A DNA stretch of 64,000 nt, from the NCBI GenBank assembly GCA_946894095.1, contig OX335652.1, positions 20,359,001 through 20,423,000 on the forward strand, in the 5' to 3' direction. How positions within the stretch are numbered: the stretch's first letter is position 1; the number at the start of each line of letters is the position of its first letter. The notes beneath the pieces are model-generated. The model was not told the DNA's origin. It worked only from the letters and a program-made list of their open reading frames with translations, and made no database searches. Source of the DNA: Incurvaria masculella. Lineage: Eukaryota; Arthropoda; Insecta; Lepidoptera; Incurvariidae. The position numbers and the translations under genes are program-made. This document shows positions 1-10,284 of the stretch, in pieces.

Positions 1-921
1 AGCCGTCTATGTCGAGAAAAAACCAATTTCTTCTACCTATTTTTAAACAATTATATAAGAATTCGTAGGTAAAGCTGGTAAATCGATTTTTTAGAAATAG
101 AAACTACAGAAAATCCAGAAATATTATCATAAACAGTTGTGTATTTCCTAATTCCTTAACCTGTCTTTCCCAAGTTTTCCGGTGCATTTCCGTCATCACA
201 GCTCGTATAGTGGAATTCTTAAAACATAGGAGGCCAGCATACAGCACCAGTTTTGTTGCTCCATTGATATTGTATGGAAGAACCTGTCCCTACGTAGTAA
301 TATTTGTGTAAATGATTTTTGTAGACGTAGAATACAGCCTGCAATTTCGGAGATATAAATAATTGCAAACGAATTATTATTTTGTAGTTTTTATTGTAGA
401 CGATTACCTATAATTCTGGTGATTTAATTCCCGTTCTACAATTTTGAACCTTAACTCGTGCTCGGAAAGCTGATCATTGGAAACGCCAACCAGCACTCAT
501 TTATTTTTTTATATGAACCAAAGCGTCCGACATGCACTTATAAATAGCTCCTGTTTTTTAAAGCTAGAAACTTTTATTAAATTTAGAATTGTTTTTACAT
601 AGAATTTGCATCAATAACAAGCAAGTTTCAATATGCCAGACTTATTATTAAGAAATGAATTACATACTTCATTACTAATAAACTTTCAAATAAAAAACAA
701 AATAATCCCCAAAAAAAAACCCGGGAACTTGATACTTACTAAAACTATCCCTGCAGTAATGTCATCTAAACTATATAATCTATTACATGTTTTAGGGAGA
801 AATATTTAGAATATAGGCTATTGTTATAATTGTTAAGTTTTTTATTTCAGATTTTTCTCCGTAAATAAATACATAAAATGTTACTAAACTAAATAGAAAA
901 TGTCCTCCTACTAGCTTCTTA
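1..921. other. AT-rich sequence, no feature recognised
   Basis: There is no open frame of useful length, no inverted repeat and no member of the repeat families seen elsewhere in the window. It probably holds old decayed repeats or intergenic DNA. Confidence 0.5.
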
Positions 922-1480
922 TCTATACTAATAATAAATCTGTAAGGGGTGTTCATGGAGTAAGTTGCTTTGTTTTCTAAGATACTTTGTTTGTAGACAT
1001 TATGTATGATACTAAAACTAAATTTACGATTTTTTAGGAATCTGTTCTGTGTGTATGTATGTATGTTCCTCCATAACTCTTAAAGCGATTATCCGAATTA
1101 GATTAAACTTAGTACACGTATATTTAACTACCCGGGAATCAGGATAGGCTAAATATAATGGAATTCCGCTTACGCTAAGATGTGGCTGTCACACAAACTG
1201 CAACGCTCTGCACGGCTCGACGGGAGGGCGGTGGCTGGAGGAGGGGGGGAGCTTTTTTTTAAATAGCCACCAAATGTCAACGAAGCTCTCAATGGAAATT
1301 GTTGGATGTTTCTTATTAAATCATGCTATTTCGGCTCAAACGATCTTGATTAAATTTGGTAGATGGATACATTGTCCTGGACCAGTTTGACCCTATTTTG
1401 GACCAGTAATGTGGGCTACTTTTTATCCATGAAATAATTTAGCCGACACTAACCCGAGCGGAGCCGGGTACCGCAGCTAG
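922..1480 (+). mobile_element. Short non-autonomous Helitron, apparently full length
   Basis: The left end begins TCTATACTAATAATAAA and the right end is CCCGAGCGGAGCCGGGTACC followed by GCAGCTAG. This fits Helitron rules: a 5' TC, a 3' hairpin (CCCG with CGGG) about ten bases before a CTAG end, and insertion between A and T (A at 921, T at 1481). At 559 bp with no helicase frame it would depend on an autonomous partner. Internal text such as the CTCTTAAAGCGATTATCCGA region is typical of insect Helitron copies. Other copies in this window lie at 6288-6483 (complete, minus strand), and as ends at 52074 and 61131. Confidence 0.8.
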
Positions 1481-1778
1481 TATTTTATAAGATCGAAAGA
1501 AAACGAGCGATCCAGGACGACGCTGCTGCGCCAGTGTGTCGGCTCGCAAATGGCACAAATGACTATCCGTTCACTCTCCGATAGTTCCAAGGAAATTACG
1601 TTTTCAATTGTCAGCTTCGCACGCAGCCGCCGCCGAGTCAACAGGCCACGGCACGACCCCAAACTCCGGCCCAGCGACCACGTTAGGACGGGAGTGGCGA
1701 TCTTAACTCTTTCGTGTGGCGGCAGCGGAGCCACGAGTTAGTGGAAAAAGTCGAACTGTAGTTAGTTCGCTTGCGAGA
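1481..1778. other. GC-rich single-copy patch
   Basis: This stretch is more GC-rich than its neighbours and has CpG runs. Short open frames exist on both strands (63-85 codons), but none resembles a known protein and there is no splice or start context to pick one. It could be an old exon or a regulatory patch; I cannot tell which. Confidence 0.3.
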
Positions 1779-2010
1779 CAAAGGGTGCCAACGGAACCCT
1801 ATTACTAAGCCTCCGCTGTCCGTCCGTCCGTCCGTCTGTCACAGGGCTGTATCTTATGAACCGATTTATTTTGCCGCTATAACCAAAAACATAACAAAAA
1901 ATAATCAAAATAAAGGCCCATACAACAAACGTGATTGTTTTTGTTTCAAATTGTGTACGATGGTACGGAACCTTTTGTGTGCGAGTCCGACTCGCACTTG
2001 GCCGGTTTTT
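1779..2010 (-). repeat. GTGCGAG repeat, copy 1
   Basis: Member of the window's commonest family (about 22 pieces). The consensus, read in sense, is: CCGGCCAAGTGCGAG head with a 19-bp palindrome, GGGTTCCGTACC, an AT-rich middle, GTTATAGCGGCAAAATAAAT, CTGTGAAAATTTCAG, a (GACG)n run, AGCGGAGGCTTAGTAATAGG, and a closing GGGTACGGAACCCT. This copy lacks the last ~12 bases. It abuts the tail of a SINE on its right. Confidence 0.85.
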
Positions 2011-2485
2011 ATTTATGTAACTGGACATGGATGGTTAATATGTTAATAATAGCTATGTATAAATAAACCCACAGACGAAGAGCAACACAGTTTTAAGTAG
2101 TCAAATGACGAAATCAGCTGCCTACTACTCAGAATGTATTCTTCTGTAGGCAGCAGTCTTACTTACTGTAATACATACGAGTTAACTTGTTGAATATAGG
2201 TGACTTTTAGATATAAGTATGTTATATATACTTTTCTTTGCATTGTATGTACCGTGGTATGTACTTTAGAGAATATGTTTTAAGAAGAAATAAATAAATA
2301 AATAAATACCAAACTGACCGTCAGAAATGAGCCTAACACACCACATGAAAACTAGTTGACATGCCAGGACCTTCCTTATACTGGATGGCTTTATTCAGTA
2401 GACGATGAAAAACACGGACAATTTTCATTGCAGCTTCGATCATCTGTCATTCAATGCCAACCGCGGGATTAAGCCTAACAACCTG
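2007..2485 (-). mobile_element. SINE copy split by a LINE tail
   Basis: The SINE tail (ACTGGACATGGATGG) lies at 2012-2037 and the rest of the body resumes at about 2308 (ACCAAACTGACC, then ACACACCACATG, CCAGGACCTTCC and the CGACCATC-like region). The gap is filled by a separate 3'-end fragment with an AAATA tail. The head is missing, so the promoter type is unknown. Confidence 0.65.
2042..2308 (+). mobile_element. Retrotransposon 3'-end fragment with (AAATA)n tail
   Basis: A sequence of about 265 bp ending in AAATAAATAAATAAATA interrupts the SINE. It carries a 9-bp hairpin (GCTGCCTAC with GTAGGCAGC). There is no coding region. A simple-repeat tail and insertion inside another element fit a 5'-truncated LINE or a SINE. 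Confidence 0.5.
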
Positions 2486-3084
2486 GGGTTCTTGAAATAT
2501 GAAAATGTTTAAAGCCTATGGGCGGGAATCTGTTGTATTGGGGGCTGGCGTACGCCATATTCCACGCGACAACCATGTCCTATGCTGTCTTTATTTGTTC
2601 AAGGCAGTAATGAATCGACGACTATTAATTTCAAAGAAATCTTGACCATTTAGCGTAACAACACCACAATGCCATGAGATAACGGTGAAAGTGACACGTC
2701 ACTCGAGACATGTCCGGAGATCCGAGCGAGCTATCTATGAATCTCGCTCTATTCATGCTCGAATTATGGACAAAACCTTTAGTTTCACGACTGAGATGAA
2801 AGTGTTTGACTTTTGACAAACCCAAACAAACAATTGCACTGTCCGATGCTGCATAACTGTGAAAGTGCTTTATGTCCCGTAACGGTTTCTATTGTGTACA
2901 ATTATCCGAGGTATCTTGCGCAGTAGGAAAGAGCTAATGTTAATGTTTTAATTGTTAATTTACATATTTTTCTAGCTGACTTTTGTCTGCAGACACCTTC
3001 TTCTACATAATTATTTTTAAGTATCAATAAATAGTGCTCAATATCAAATCTGAGGTTACTTTTATTTTTGTTGCTACCTGTATA
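2486..3084. other. Unassigned stretch
   Basis: Around 2508-2580, a piece containing GGCGTACGCCATATTCC resembles the end of the LINE fragments found at 5318 and 57008. Nothing else is recognisable. Confidence 0.35.
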
Positions 3085-3198
3085 TTTTTGTACCATTATC
3101 GGGTTGATTGGAAGATATTGACTTTAGGCAATAAGTCCGCCCTTGCATGTACCATTGTGTATGTAAGCAATAAAGAATATTATTATTATTATTATATT
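3085..3198 (+). mobile_element. LINE 3' end with structured hairpin
   Basis: It reads GGGTTGATTGGAAGA, a hairpin at 3117-3132 (ATTGAC TTT AGGCAAT, one mismatch), AAGTCCGCCCTTG, then GCAATAAAGAATATTATTATT. The same layout, with different but still paired stem bases, occurs on the minus strand near 47731 and 49222. A conserved 3' hairpin followed by a simple-repeat tail is how many LINEs mark their RNA for the reverse transcriptase. Confidence 0.65.
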
Positions 3199-3300
3199 TT
3201 ATACTTTTATTCAAAATTCTATCATTGGTTTTAACAAGATTTTTTTTAAAATTAAAAACTACTAAATTGTTTTGATGACGGTTCCGTTTCTCAAAACGAA

Positions 3301-3627
3301 AAAAACCGGCTAAGTGCGAGTCGGACTCGCACACCAAGGGTTCCGTACGATCGTACAGGATTTACAAAAAAAGAACACCCCCTTTAATTTTTATTATTTT
3401 ATAATGTTACCTGTTTGTTGTTATAGCGGCTAAAATAAATACATAATCTGTGAAAATTTCAGCTTCCTACCTGTTACGGTTGATGAGATACAGCCCTGTG
3501 ACAGACGGACGGACGGACGGACGGACGGACGGACGGGCGGACGGACGGACGGACGGACGGACGGAGGGACAGCGGAGGCTTAGTAATAGGGTTCCGTTTT
3601 TACCCTTTGGGTACGGAACCCTAAAAA
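3301..3627 (+). repeat. GTGCGAG repeat, copy 2, longest GACG run
   Basis: Near-complete sense copy from CCGGCTAAGTGCGAG to GTACGGAACCCT. Its internal (GACG)n run spans about 3503-3565, much longer than in the other copies (for example three units at 44735). Open frames through this run encode only repeats of Thr-Asp-Gly-Arg and are not genes. Confidence 0.9.
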
Positions 3628-3963
3628 GGATTTCTCAAAACCTATCATAGAATAGGATCATTTCGCTGTCCATCTGTCTGTCTGTGTGTTCTTTTGTCCA
3701 GAAACGCGTGGAGATTCTTGAACATTCTTAGATTTAGGGTCCGTTATAAATTGATCAAGCTTCTAAGCCAACGTGATAAAAAAATACGGCAATTTAAAAG
3801 AAAACCTATAGGAGTACCCTATAGGTTTTGTTTTATAGGGCCATGAAAATTGGCAAGAAACTAGCTCTTACATCACAAATAAAGGAGAAAATCTGGAAAT
3901 CGTTAATTTGTAGTTATATCACATAAAAAACCATAATGCAGGAGCTATCTACATACAAAGTTG
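3628..3963. other. Unassigned stretch with a perfect short hairpin
   Basis: At 3801-3829, AAAACCTATAGG and CCTATAGGTTTT form 12-bp perfect arms around a 5-base loop. No terminal repeats or open frames were found around it. Confidence 0.4.
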
Positions 3964-4011
3964 CACGGAACCCTTGGTGCGCGAGGCAGACTACCACTTT
4001 TCCGGTTTTTT
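3964..4011 (-). repeat. GTGCGAG repeat, head fragment
   Basis: Only the head remains: CACGGAACCCTTGGTGCG, a mutated palindrome and CCGGTTTTT. Confidence 0.65.
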
Positions 4012-4541
4012 AACTCAATAAAGTAGTGAATACTCACACCAGGCATATAATTTGACCAAAATTTTAATAATAAGTAATACATCCATTATTATCATCATAT
4101 TTTTCTTACGAATTTATCCACATGACATATTTTTATAGGTTTCAGAATCTTGAAGCCCTAATTTTGTTAAAATACGTTTTCATAATTGTCCACGACCAAT
4201 CCTTTAATGTAAAAATAAAACATATCAAGAAAATATTTTTTTTCTTAACCCAAAATATAATTTCTTAATGAGACATCTAGCTTTCGGTAATGTAAATGTC
4301 TCATTTGCATAATAAACCCAATAATTAATAACTTTACATATTATTATCACAAAATTCATATATTTTGTAATTAAATTAAGTCTTATTAGATGGCGCGCGC
4401 GATTGTTCGTTGGCTCGTCATTAGTTCTCAGCGGCTTGACGACTTAATCCAGATGTGCGCATAAAATGTAATTAACACACATTCTCTCGTATATCAGATT
4501 AAATTTATTTCTGAGCGCGATTAAGGCCTCAAACCTCGCAG
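4012..4541. other. AT-rich sequence, no feature recognised
   Basis: No open frame or repeat family member was recognised. A short GC-rich patch lies at 4390-4460. Confidence 0.4.
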
Positions 4542-5071
4542 TTAAGGTGGCCCTTCCCGGCGGGACCAACTCATTCGCGGGCACCAACGGCACAAAATCG
4601 TGCTATTGCGCTCTGGGACCTTCTCTGTTTCAAAGACAAAAACAGGCTCCGTTATGAGAAGGATGCAACATATCCACAAAGCAGACGATGCGCATAGTAT
4701 TTGATTTGGTAAGATTTACAAGAATATTAATTACAAAACGACTTATACCTAAAAGTAAATCACGACAGCTGTAGTCAAAAGTCTAAATAAAACCAACTTG
4801 ATTATAAGTTTTCATGAAACAAACCTGATGACCAACGATTTTAAGATGTTTTTCTAATTTTTAATTCACGTCCAAAGTTATTCTATAAACGCGCGAAAAA
4901 TTCGGACCTTATAACTTAGAAACCAAACACTATTTTACAATGCCAATGGTCATCAGACACCTAGTTCGATCAAATAAAGCTATTTTGAGTGTAATTTTGG
5001 ATCTCTGACAAGAAATATGCGCACTTCTTTCCACGTTTGTCTGGGGAGTTGAGCGGGAAGGCCCACCTTAA
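4542..5071 (+). mobile_element. TTAA-flanked DNA element, family A, complete copy
   Basis: The ends are TTAAGGTGGCCCTTCCCGGC and, inverted, TTAAGGTGGGCCTTCCCGC, giving terminal inverted repeats of about 19 bp with TTAA at both outer edges. It is 530 bp with no transposase. The interior has recognisable blocks: TTGCGCTCTGGGACCTTCTC, GACTTATA-CTAAAAGTAAA, ACGCGCGAAAAATTCGGACC and GGATCTCTGACAAGAAATAT. TTAA targeting is typical of piggyBac-type transposons, so a piggyBac-derived MITE is the likeliest class (inference). Seven other copies or pieces are in the window. Confidence 0.75.
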
Positions 5072-5317
5072 ATTTGCGTTTTGTCCGGAGCTCACAGCCG
5101 CCAGTTGGTTGTGATTAATGTGAAAGAAAGACGGTATACTTTCACTGCCTTCAAATTGTCGGGTGTGAGCAAAGTACCGTGTGCATTGCGTACCTCTCGG
5201 CGTACCTAAGTTTATAACTGCACATCCCTAGCACTATTATTTGCTAAAATATTTGACCGTGGTATTCAAACATCGACAAAATATATTGATGAATTCAAGC
5301 ATTTTTTTATGTACAGC

Positions 5318-5475
5318 GCGACATATGGCGTACGCCAGGCCCTTAAAGAGCTTAATGAGCTTTGGAAATCTTACAGGGCCTGCGAAAAACATGAGGGCCG
5401 ACCAGGTACTTCTTCACACCATGTTTGGAGGACCCCAGGTTGTACTTTGGGAAAAGTTATACGTTTGGCACCACA
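5318..5475 (-). pseudogene. LINE C-terminal fragment (FKHGVKKHL type)
   Basis: Read on the minus strand it contains the remnant of a motif best seen at 56345-56440: Lys-Leu-Trp-Asn-Ala-Leu-Pro, then Phe-Lys-His-Gly-Val-Lys-Lys-His-Leu. This motif lies near the end of non-LTR retrotransposon reverse transcriptase proteins. Here only the end of the frame and part of the 3' untranslated region remain, with several base changes. Confidence 0.5.
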
Positions 5476-6287
5476 CGTCGCGCTTAACATAAAAAAAAAT
5501 GTTTTATAAGGAGTGTAGACGGATACATATTTCAGTGAAACGTTATTTCGAATAAATATTTCGTTAGTAATCTAAAATGAATGGACCCCTTTCGTAATTT
5601 TAACAATTCTAAACTAAATTTGGTTGTTGATATGTCAATGATAAGTCAAAATAAGAACAAATGTGTTCAAATCTACCTTAAACTAAAAACTGTGCCTTAA
5701 TGTCTAATAATATTAATGTATTCGTGTTTAGGGAAATTCAACTTGTACAAGCGTTAAAAATGCAGGAATGTGAAGATGTTTGTGAAAAAACCTATTGAGT
5801 AGCCCTAAAAGCGACGCAGCACATTTTCGACCGTTTTAAACCTCTCCAAGACCCTACGCAAAAGTGCTACCAAAACACATAAATATTACCGAACAGGTTA
5901 AGGTGCATAATATAATTTTACAATTGCCCGTAAGCAATGTATGTTTCCAATCCAATAATAATTTTAATACCAATGTTGCGATTATCCCAATATTTGGTGT
6001 TTAATATCAGGTAATACATATTTGTATAAGCAGGTTTTTTTAAAAATCTAAATTAAGTCCTCTAACAAGAAAAATATCTTTGTAAAATTGAACATTTCCT
6101 CATGTTTTGACACAGGACACAATTTTCAAAATAATTAACGATTAGATAAACATTACTAAGTAAATTGAAACGGTGTTATTATATTGTTTAATTATTTCGG
6201 AAAAAAGAACGCACACAGAAAGTCATAGAAAACTATGCACGTATGGAGAGCATGTTTCTGTTGCCTGCGGACACACTTTATGTATCA
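5476..6287. other. AT-rich sequence, no feature recognised
   Basis: About 800 bp without open frames, terminal repeats or recognised family members. Confidence 0.4.
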
Positions 6288-6483
6288 CTAGCTGTGGTAC
6301 CCGGCTGATTTCGTTCTGAAACTAAAATTTTTCGGGAACAAAAAGGATCCTTGGAAAAAAAATCAAGGATCCTATAAAAAACTATCTATGCGCCAAATTT
6401 CATCCAAATCCATTCAGCTGTTCTTGCGTGATTAAGTAACAAACATCTAAACATAAAAACTTTCACATATAATATTAGTAGGA
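6288..6483 (-). mobile_element. Very short Helitron, both ends present
   Basis: On the minus strand it starts TCCTACTAATATTATATGTG and ends AGCCGGGTACCACAGCTAG. The flanking bases are A and T on the Helitron strand, as expected. At 196 bp it is a heavily deleted copy. It holds an extra perfect hairpin, AGGATCCTTG with CAAGGATCCT, at 6345-6374. Confidence 0.75.
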
Positions 6484-6595
6484 TTAACAGAACTAATTCC
6501 TTTCCTCGAGAACATTAAATACATGTAATAATAAAAATAAACATCACAGACTACATCATCCGTAGATATTAAATGTGTAATGTATGTAGTGGTAT

Positions 6596-6842
6596 TTATT
6601 TCATGGATCGGAATCCATGAAAACTGTATGCCCTTTCCCGGGGTTAAGCCCGTCCTGGTTGGTACCATCGCAATCGATGATACATGGTCGAAACAGCAAT
6701 GGAAAACTTGTCCGTGTTTTTCATCCAGTTCAATGTAACCGTGCTTATAAAAGAAAGGTCCTGGCATGGCACCAAATTCCTCCGGAAATTCGTTGAGTTG
6801 GGCTAATGTTATGGTGGGTGTGGTATTAGCCATCAATTTCCC
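6596..6842 (+). mobile_element. SINE body, head missing
   Basis: It contains the shared SINE body: a GGATCGGAATCC B-box remnant, AAAACTGTA, TTGGTACCATCGCA, CAATGGAAAACTTGTCCGTG, CCAGTTCAATGTAACCGTGC, GGTCCTGGCATGGCACC and GTGGTATTAGCC. No A box or 5S-like segment is left upstream. The long minus-strand open frame here is an accident of repeat sequence. Confidence 0.75.
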
Positions 6843-7010
6843 GAAGCTTAATGGCCTTTTTAACTTACTGCTGATTAGCTTAATAGCCACATATTAAGTA
6901 CCTTTCTTAGCAGCTTGCAATCAATTTTGCCAGCAATATTAGATGATAATCAGGACTTTAGAAATAAAGGCCCTTTAAGTGTTGTTTATTAAGCACTTGG
7001 TGAAAACCAG

Positions 7011-7162
7011 GCTAAGTCCGCTAATAGATAATTCCACATTCAAGCGTTAACGTTATGGGTTAACCCAGGAATCACATAAAATTGTACCAAACCACTACAA
7101 CTGCGTCACGCTCTCATAACGCTAACGTCTGAAAGTGGAGTTATCTATTAGCGGACTTAGGC
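7011..7162. mobile_element. 152-bp MITE with ~45-bp inverted ends
   Basis: GCTAAGTCCGCTAATAGATA at the left matches the inverted right end (ACTTAGGC outermost), and similarity continues through ATTCCAC and GCGTTA. It has no coding capacity and was seen only once here. Confidence 0.7.
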
Positions 7163-7468
7163 TTCAGTTACATAGAAAAAACGGAACCTCAGATTTCGAT
7201 TTGACGGTTAATGAGCCTTAAGGGACTGTACCTCGTGCGCGCTGGTCGCGCAGCGCACGGGCTGGTGACTTGCACTCGGAGTGTGCCCACCGCTGTTTGT
7301 CACCAGCCAAGACAAACACGACGAGACAACAGTTAGGTGCTTCGTCGCGCCGATTATACGAAATGTGCTCCGAAGTACCGCCGCAGTAGCCGGGAGACTC
7401 TCCTAGACTAGGAGGTCGCGACAAAAATGGTCACGATAACGTAAATAACTCACAGTTCACAGGATAAA
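7163..7468. other. GC-rich single-copy patch
   Basis: About 7210-7420 is GC-rich. There is no convincing coding frame on either strand. Confidence 0.3.
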
Positions 7469-7853
7469 GACCAACCCTCTGAAGCTAAATGTGTCAGTCT
7501 GCCTGCGCCAAGTGGTTGCGTAACGTAGATAAGGCGTCTGAAAAAATAGTTATGGTGACAAAAAAAAATATGAAAGTATCAGTACATACATACTTGCTTA
7601 GCAATACCAAAACTGAACAAATCTTTGGTTGCATTTCGTAGTCATATGCGATTTAGGTTACAGATATAACTTTAGGTATTTATAAGTATATAATCGACTG
7701 GTTATTGTTCCATAATTAATAGGTATCAATGTTTCTAGACAGTCAGTACATTCATCAGTAGGTATATACTAACATCTATTTTATCTAGCCAATCTAGATA
7801 TCGCAACCACTTGGCGCAGGCAGACCGACATATTTTGCATCAGATGGTTGGTC
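7469..7853. mobile_element. 385-bp MITE with ~55-bp inverted ends
   Basis: The left end GACCAACC-TCTGA-GC and the block CTGCCTGCGCCAAGTGGTTG (7499 on) are mirrored at 7802-7853. The centre is AT-rich with no frame. A target duplication was not clear. Confidence 0.7.
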
Positions 7854-8084
7854 TCTAACATGTGAACCCAGATTCAGCCATTTACCTTATCGTGACCAAA
7901 AATGTCGTGACCTCCCGGAATATCCGGCCGGGTCTCCTCGAGGGCTCCGTGGAGGGAAACATCTTCGAGATGTTTCGTACTCAGCGGTACCTACCATACG
8001 GCGATGACGTGCTGGAAATATGCGCATACTCTCGTCTCTCATTAACACATTACATTAAAATATATGTGTAAGGTGCCCGATTGG

Positions 8085-8520
8085 CTTTCGCCCGTTGATT
8101 TTCGAGCTTTCAGAGGGGCTGCTAACACCATGCCGGCCGAACAGGTGCTTTTTAGGGTTCCGTACCCAAAGGGTGAAAACGGAATCCTATTACTAAGCCT
8201 CCGCTGTCCGTCCGTCCGGCCGTCTGTCACAGGGCTGTATCTCATCAACCGTAATAGGTAGGCAGCTGAAATTTTCACAGAGTGTGCATTTATTTTGCCG
8301 CTATAACACCAAATAGGTAAAATAATAAAAAATAAAGGGGGGTCCCATACGAGAAACGTTACTTTTTTTGTGTTAAATCTTGTAAGATGGTACGGAACCC
8401 TTCGTGTGCGAGTCCGACTCGCACTTCGCCGGTTTTTTCACATCACATTTGAAGGATCCCCCAGGTTGTTGTTCGCCGGAAATACCTCGGCATTCCATAG
8501 TTTACCTACCCTATAGATAA
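8085..8520 (-). pseudogene. LINE C-terminal fragment split by a GTGCGAG repeat
   Basis: The two halves, 8085-8153 and 8439-8520, read as one minus-strand LINE fragment: CATAGTTTACC... GGATCC... GTGAAG... CACCTGTTCGGCCGGCATGG and TTTCGAAAGC-like text. They are separated by a complete GTGCGAG copy inserted into the T run after GGTGCTTTTT. The same LINE region is present unbroken at 56340-56465. Confidence 0.6.
8154..8438 (-). repeat. GTGCGAG repeat, copy 4, inserted in a LINE
   Basis: Complete minus-strand copy from AGGGTTCCGTACCC to GAGTCCGACTCGCACTTCGC and CCGGTTTTTT. The flanking LINE sequence shows the insertion point is a poly-T run, so any target duplication is hidden in Ts. Confidence 0.9.
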
Positions 8521-9546
8521 ACGATCAAGAGGATCCGTCGGTTCTTATTTGGGGAATCCCGACAGTGAACGGGTGCATTCCCTGCCTGAACCACGTTGAT
8601 TGAAGGTAGAAAGGGGACGGAGGGACAGCGTCGTGCAGCCCCGACAAGCATTCCCATGGTATTGGTGATAGAACAACGAGAGAGACCCTACACCCATTTG
8701 GAGTTTATCATTCCGCTTCAACAGTACCGTATCGAAAGACCGACAAATCCTGGATTCATTACTGATCTGCATCCAGAACCAGCTTTATAAGCTATACTGC
8801 AGTACAAAAGCAGTGTCCCCTACGTTCCCTCCTTTCCCCACAGTCAATACTTTTTCCTAATACCCTACTATAGGAGGAAATTAAATAGCTCTAAAATATC
8901 CTTTGAAGTCGACATGTTTTTTGTACGCAAGCTAAATGCACCGCAGCCGCATGCATCCAAAAGCGACACAATATCGGAACACCCTCGACTAAACCAACAA
9001 CGCGCGAGGTAACTCGGAAACTTCTCCGACAATATTTACTCAGATAACAACCTTCAAAGCCGTATCGGCAAATTAAATTTCGATCCCGGGAGTGCCTGGG
9101 AGGTACTGTCGACGTTTTGCAGACAGCTAGAACAACACCGGCCCAGTGTCAACAGCTAATCCTTTTCGTCGTCCCGTGACGCTTGTCAACTCTAATTGTC
9201 CGCGAACTGTTCGAGGCTTTGTCCCGTAGCAAATCGCGCTTCTTTGTGCGAGCATTGAGCAAAATAAACATCGTAAATTCTCTGTCCGAGCGTCTTTTAT
9301 TTCACGCGACGTCACGCGGGCTGAGCCTTTGTGTCGCACATCAACGGTCTTGTTCGCTAATGGAATTTCGGGAAAGCTTTTATGAGTGATTTTGGGCATG
9401 TTTTCTCTAGATTTTTTTCGTACGATTTCCTGTGCCCCGCGGAGATGCGTGTACGCTGCTTTGAAACGGATCTAGAAATAAAATAATTATATTTTAGCAA
9501 TGAGGTTAATTAACTTCAATATGCAAGAAACTACGCAAAACACCTA
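8521..9546. other. Single-copy stretch, no gene recognised
   Basis: About 1 kb of moderate GC. Several short open frames (68-90 codons) overlap on both strands at 8545-8790 and 9127-9399. None shows a known domain, so I did not call a gene. Confidence 0.35.
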
Positions 9547-9664
9547 CAGCCGTATTCAGAGTGGGCGGACTAACTTAAATTCGCCGGAATAAACCGGTTT
9601 TTGTATGGTTAGTCCAGTGTTAATCTCGTACTAAGATTTGACAGGTTCACTCTGAATACGACCG
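9547..9664 (+). mobile_element. CGTATTCAGAG MITE, copy 1
   Basis: The ends CAGCCGTATTCAGAGTG and CACTCTGAATACGACCG are inverted. The interior has GGACTAACTTAAATTCGCCG and TTTTTGTATGGTTAGTCC. Related ~105-118 bp copies lie at 42544, 58851 and 58965. Confidence 0.8.
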
Positions 9665-10284
9665 TCCAAATAACATTGTTTTTAAGTCCACACGCGTTTT
9701 TGTTCTTTAACACAACATTATGTATTTTGAAAATTATTTAACAAATTGTACATCCACCACAAATTGCCATATTTTTCGACGCCACAATAAAATAAAACTA
9801 AATTTATTGCTCAAGCGTTCAATTGTAGCTTAAAGAATTCTATGTTGTATCACCACGAATGAGAACTTACTTCTCCACGGCAGCTCCCATCAAATCTAAT
9901 TCTAGAACGGTGACAGTGGTGTCATCGGAGTCCGTAGCACCCAGTAAATGTTTCATCGCCGTATTCCCCTAGGGGTCGGCAGAGATGACCTTTCACAAGC
10001 TGCGACTAATATCAGTGGAGGCAATAACGAACGACGCACGTTACACTCTCACGTTCGAGGACGAAAATAAGTATATTGGTGGGGGTCGGCCCCCGCGGGC
10101 CCCCGCCGACCCCGCGGTGGGCGCGGGAAAAGTAACGCTCGGAAATTAACTTGTCACGCTTTTTATTGATATCTCCAATTACGTCTAGGTGACATGTGTT
10201 ATTTTTTCGGTCACATAGCTATTAAAATAGTTGGTGCCTCCTCTTCGGCTTTCAGAAATGATTAGGATCGCTTTTGTATTTCTT
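9665..10284. other. Single-copy stretch with GC-rich hairpin
   Basis: At 10082-10113, GGGGTCGGC and GCCGACCCC form a 9-bp stem in a run of C and G. The rest has no recognised element. Confidence 0.4.

Noticed and set aside
3450..3650. Open frame encoding Thr-Asp-Gly-Arg repeats (also at 50207-50497 and 11547-11834)
   Set aside because: It is translation of the (GACG)n run and flanks of the GTGCGAG repeat; it differs in length between copies and has no start context.
6447..6890. 147-codon minus-strand frame
   Set aside because: It covers a Helitron end and a SINE body; the predicted protein is a read-through of repeats.
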